Source of the DNA: Antitrichia curtipendula
Lineage: Eukaryota > Streptophyta > Bryopsida > Hypnales > Leucodontaceae
Assembly (NCBI GenBank): GCA_951230915.1
Contig: OX579639.1
Location: forward strand, 12,524,001 to 12,588,000
Direction: 5' to 3'
Length of the DNA stretch: 64,000 nucleotides
This document shows, piece by piece, positions 61,699 to 64,000 of the stretch. Each line of letters begins with the position of its first letter. Within the stretch, counting starts at the first letter, position 1. Made by a program: the position numbers and the translations under genes. The notes beneath the pieces are model-generated. The model was not told the DNA's origin. It did not search any database and worked only from the letters and a program-made list of their open reading frames with translations.

Positions 61699-62520
61699 AA
61701 GAGTTTCTTAACTAAGAAAACCCTCGATTCAATTGTTCTCCAAAACATTCAGCTATCAATGCCCTCTGCAAGCCCCTGCAACAACTATGGATTCTCGATC
61801 ACAACCTCGGCAGAAATCTGCTGGACATCCCTTTCGGACTTATGGCACGAATTTGAGCCCATGTGCACTGACAACGAGGTCTCTAACAGAATTGGAACAA
61901 CCCAAGAAGTCCTGTCCACATGAAGATGGTACGAAATCGAGAAATTGAATTGACTTCTTCCTCAGGTATGCTACTCACGGATCCCTGATTCTAGCGTTCG
62001 CAGCATCATATGAGATCGATTTGCGAGCAAACGGAGTTGAATGTTTGCTGGAACGTTTGCACTCACTCAGAGGTCTGAATACGCATCAGGGGTAGCTGGA
62101 ATCATTACGAAGTACAGAGTCAGGAAACGTGGAAAGCATTGAAAAGCATGGTCTGGTAGCAATCATGCGGCTTCTGAGTTCTGTTCTGTCTGGTGCAATG
62201 TCGTCTGTTGGCCATAATTTGTGGGTCCCCAGATTTCCGGTACTGAAAGGGTGGACTATAAAATTCTATAAGCCTTGGGTGACGTCTCGCCAGACCACAT
62301 GGCTCCGTGAAATTATTCCTCCCTTGGGCCTTTGGTGACATCTCAGCAGACCATGGAGTCTCTCCTCGCCATACTCAGAGGGATTATACTCAAAGTAGCA
62401 GCTCACTAAGAAAGTACCCATTTGAATTGTGAGAGAATAATGAGCTCTGTTAGAATGGTTGGCAATGTTGTGACAAGTCATGGTGTATATAACTTCAGTC
62501 CCTAAACCCTGAAAACCCTA
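61699..62520. promoter_or_regulatory. 5' flank of the 178-residue gene
   Basis: A stretch of normal base composition that extends upstream of the minus-strand ATG. It carries a 58-bp-spaced imperfect direct repeat near 62270 and 62328 (CCTTGGGTGACGTCTCGCCA; the other copy has TGACATCTCAGC), giving TGACGTC-like boxes. No confident promoter element. Confidence 0.3.
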
Positions 62521-62548
62521 AATCTAAAACCCTAAATACTAAAACCAC
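62497..62548. repeat. Telomere-like AAACCCTAAA cluster
   Basis: Several degenerate units of CCCTAAA occur in about 50 bp (CCCTAAACCCTGAAAACCC, then CTAAATCTAAAACCC). These are interstitial telomere-like or telo-box repeats. Confidence 0.7.
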
Positions 62549-63460
62549 ATTTGGCGAAATTCGATATGTGATGTGCATGATCTTGCTATTGCTTTTGTGA
62601 ATAGATGCACATCAAATTAAATAAGTGGTTGGTCATACAGTTGTTGCACGTACAACTCTTTAAAAATGCAAGTGAGATCCAACAACACCCACTTAACCCT
62701 AAAAAGCATGAGGCCTATCACCCTAAAGGTACTTTGCCCAAAAAATGATCCAATTATTGGACCCAATCAATACATTCTTCATTTCTACAGTAACCTTGAA
62801 AGTCATCCTTCAACAACTTTTTGGCCTCAACGTCCTTCCGCTGTCAACAAACTTGAGCCGGATTCAGCTGGTTGAGGTCCAGAGCGATGCTGCAACGCTG
62901 TTGAGAACCCGATATCATTGCCGGAGGTCAGGAAAACTGAGGTCCAGATACTACTGGTGCTTCTGTGTTGTGGAGAGTCGGATATCAGAATTCCCAACGG
63001 TACTGGTCAATGCGACAATGACCCTTCTGACCCCCTCCACCAACGTCGGAAACTGCGGGGAATCTTGCAAAATAGATTGCCTTGAAAAGCATTGACAAAG
63101 CAAAGGAAAGGAACTGAAGAAACAGTCCACTTCAGGAATTTTTTCAGCAGCCTTCTGGCATTGTCTTACACTTTACCTCTTTTAAAGGACGCTGCGGTGC
63201 GTACCTCCAATGTTCGAAGGTTCCATGGATGATTTCTCACTGTTGAACTGTAGAAACTGTAGGAACTGAAGAATCTAGAAAGCGGAGTTCAGAGTGCACG
63301 TGTTGGTCCAATCATCGGAGTTTTTTTTGGTGACGACTTGACACCGCGGCGGCCTGCAGCATTGACCTAAGTCTGACTTGCGTGGAAAAATATCTGTCAA
63401 CTACAAATGAAGACACTCTTATCATCTCATCATTGGATCCAATTGCCAGTTTTTTGCAGT
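62549..63460. other. Upstream region of the GST gene, no gene recognised
   Basis: Moderate base composition. The plus-strand frame at 62745-63095 has no recognised motif. Confidence 0.4.
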
Positions 63461-63784
63461 CTCTCGGCGTTGCATCGCCAGCTTCTCGGACGTGAGTTTG
63501 TGAATCTCTGTCTGTTACTTGGGTTTCTTCCTGTCGAGCTAGCTGTAATCCTTCCTTCCTTTACTGTCCTTCCATCATTTATGGTTCGTTTGGAAGCTTT
63601 TGAATCAAATGGTTTACCACTGATTCAGATCTACTTGATTTGGGTAGATCGGACATTTAGCTAGTTAGCGCCGGTGAGCGAGCGAGCGAGCTTGAATTTC
63701 TCAGATCTTGGTCGATTATGCGTTCTTTTGAATAGGTGGTTTGTTTTCTGTAGGTGACTGTCGGTGCACAGAAAGGTCGCAACC
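63461..63784 (+). promoter_or_regulatory. Probable 5' UTR with intron of the GST gene
   Basis: A donor-like site GGACGTGAGT near 63490 and an acceptor-like TTTTCTGTAG ending at 63754 suggest a 5' UTR intron. A (GAGC)n tract lies at about 63673-63691. The ATG context is AACCATGG. Confidence 0.35.
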
Positions 63785-63856
63785 ATGGTGATGAAGTTTT
63801 ACGGCTCGCCGACTCTCAACGTGCAGCGTGCCATTCTGCCACTGTTTTTGGCGGAC
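63785..63856 (+). CDS. Glutathione S-transferase, first coding exon (rest outside window)
   Basis: The exon is 72 bp and encodes 24 residues starting MVMKFYGSPTLNVQRAI and ending with LFLAD before a GTAAGA donor. In GSTs this is the first beta strand and alpha helix of the N-terminal thioredoxin-like domain; the LYG/FYGSP start and the Q-R-A helix are typical of phi-class plant GSTs, though the Ser in the catalytic position here is in SPTLN. The enzyme conjugates glutathione to electrophiles in the cytosol. No intron bases beyond the window allow the class to be confirmed. The donor sequence (GGACGTAAGAAACCTGA) is repeated 74 bp downstream. Confidence 0.7.
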
Positions 63857-64000
63857 GTAAGAAACCTGATACTGCTACTCTAGGGATTCCGTGATGTTGA
63901 TTCTGTGGAGATTTATGTGATTTTATGGACGTAAGAAACCTGAAGGCGACCCTTGTTGTAAGACTTGTGAGTCTTGAAATGTGAATCTTGTAAGGCTTCG

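Noticed and set aside
62745..63095. 116-residue plus-strand frame upstream of GST
   Set aside because: No motif, no clear splice fit to the GST exon.
1..64000. CRISPR arrays, operons and bacterial promoters
   Set aside because: Introns, gene families and repeats are all eukaryotic; the regular repeats seen are satellites or transposon ends.

Overview
The window is nuclear DNA from a land plant with a large, repeat-rich genome. The evidence is multi-exon genes with GT-AG introns, plant-type gene families (a DHHC palmitoyltransferase of plant architecture and a plant-style GST first exon) and long AT-rich gaps filled with nested class II transposons. The species cannot be fixed from the sequence. 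I favour a non-flowering plant (fern, lycophyte, bryophyte or gymnosperm), mainly from the kind of repeats present. Nothing bacterial (operon, CRISPR, ribosome binding site) was found.

Layout. 0-2.4 kb: 3' part of a UBE3D-like (HECT_2) ubiquitin ligase gene on +. 2.4-9.4 kb: AT-rich DNA with a dead pogo-like transposase, a microsatellite and a MITE. 9382-9581: a 200-N assembly gap. 9.6-12.3 kb: copy A of a DHHC palmitoyltransferase gene on -, cut by the gap. 12.3-15.8 kb: AT-rich, with one TTAA-flanked element. 15.8-35.1 kb: a MULE-like transposase pseudogene on -, split by a 15.46-kb CACTA-type element (16452-31911, target duplication AAT). That CACTA element carries a dead hAT transposase, which is itself split by a 1.35-kb CACTA foldback element, plus two more TTAA-flanked elements. 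35-37 kb: a cluster of hairpin MITEs, including a perfect 162-bp palindrome. 36.9-42.2 kb: a multi-exon gene or pseudogene on + that joins a ParB-like motif to a DNA N4/N6-type methyltransferase. 44-49 kb: remains of a Harbinger system (Myb/SANT-like ORF1 on +, DDE transposase on -), with another CACTA foldback inserted in ORF1. 52.4-56 kb: complete copy B of the DHHC gene on -. 56-60 kb: no gene seen. 60.1-61.7 kb: a four-exon gene on - for a 178-residue membrane-anchored protein of unknown function. 63.8 kb: first coding exon of a glutathione S-transferase on +, running off the window.

Host functions visible are ubiquitin transfer, protein S-acylation (two paralogues), an unknown membrane protein and glutathione conjugation; they show no common pathway. 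The rest is transposon-derived. The most novel item is the ParB-methyltransferase gene lying divergent to a MULE-like transposase, an arrangement that could be one composite mobile element carrying a DNA methylase. Other items of note are TTAA-flanked, CCCC-ended elements resembling piggyBac or Kolobok termini, and hairpin-forming CACTA foldbacks with a tRNA-like internal promoter. The two DHHC copies are almost identical over 1.3 kb starting exactly at the assembly gap, so that part may be gene conversion or an assembly error.
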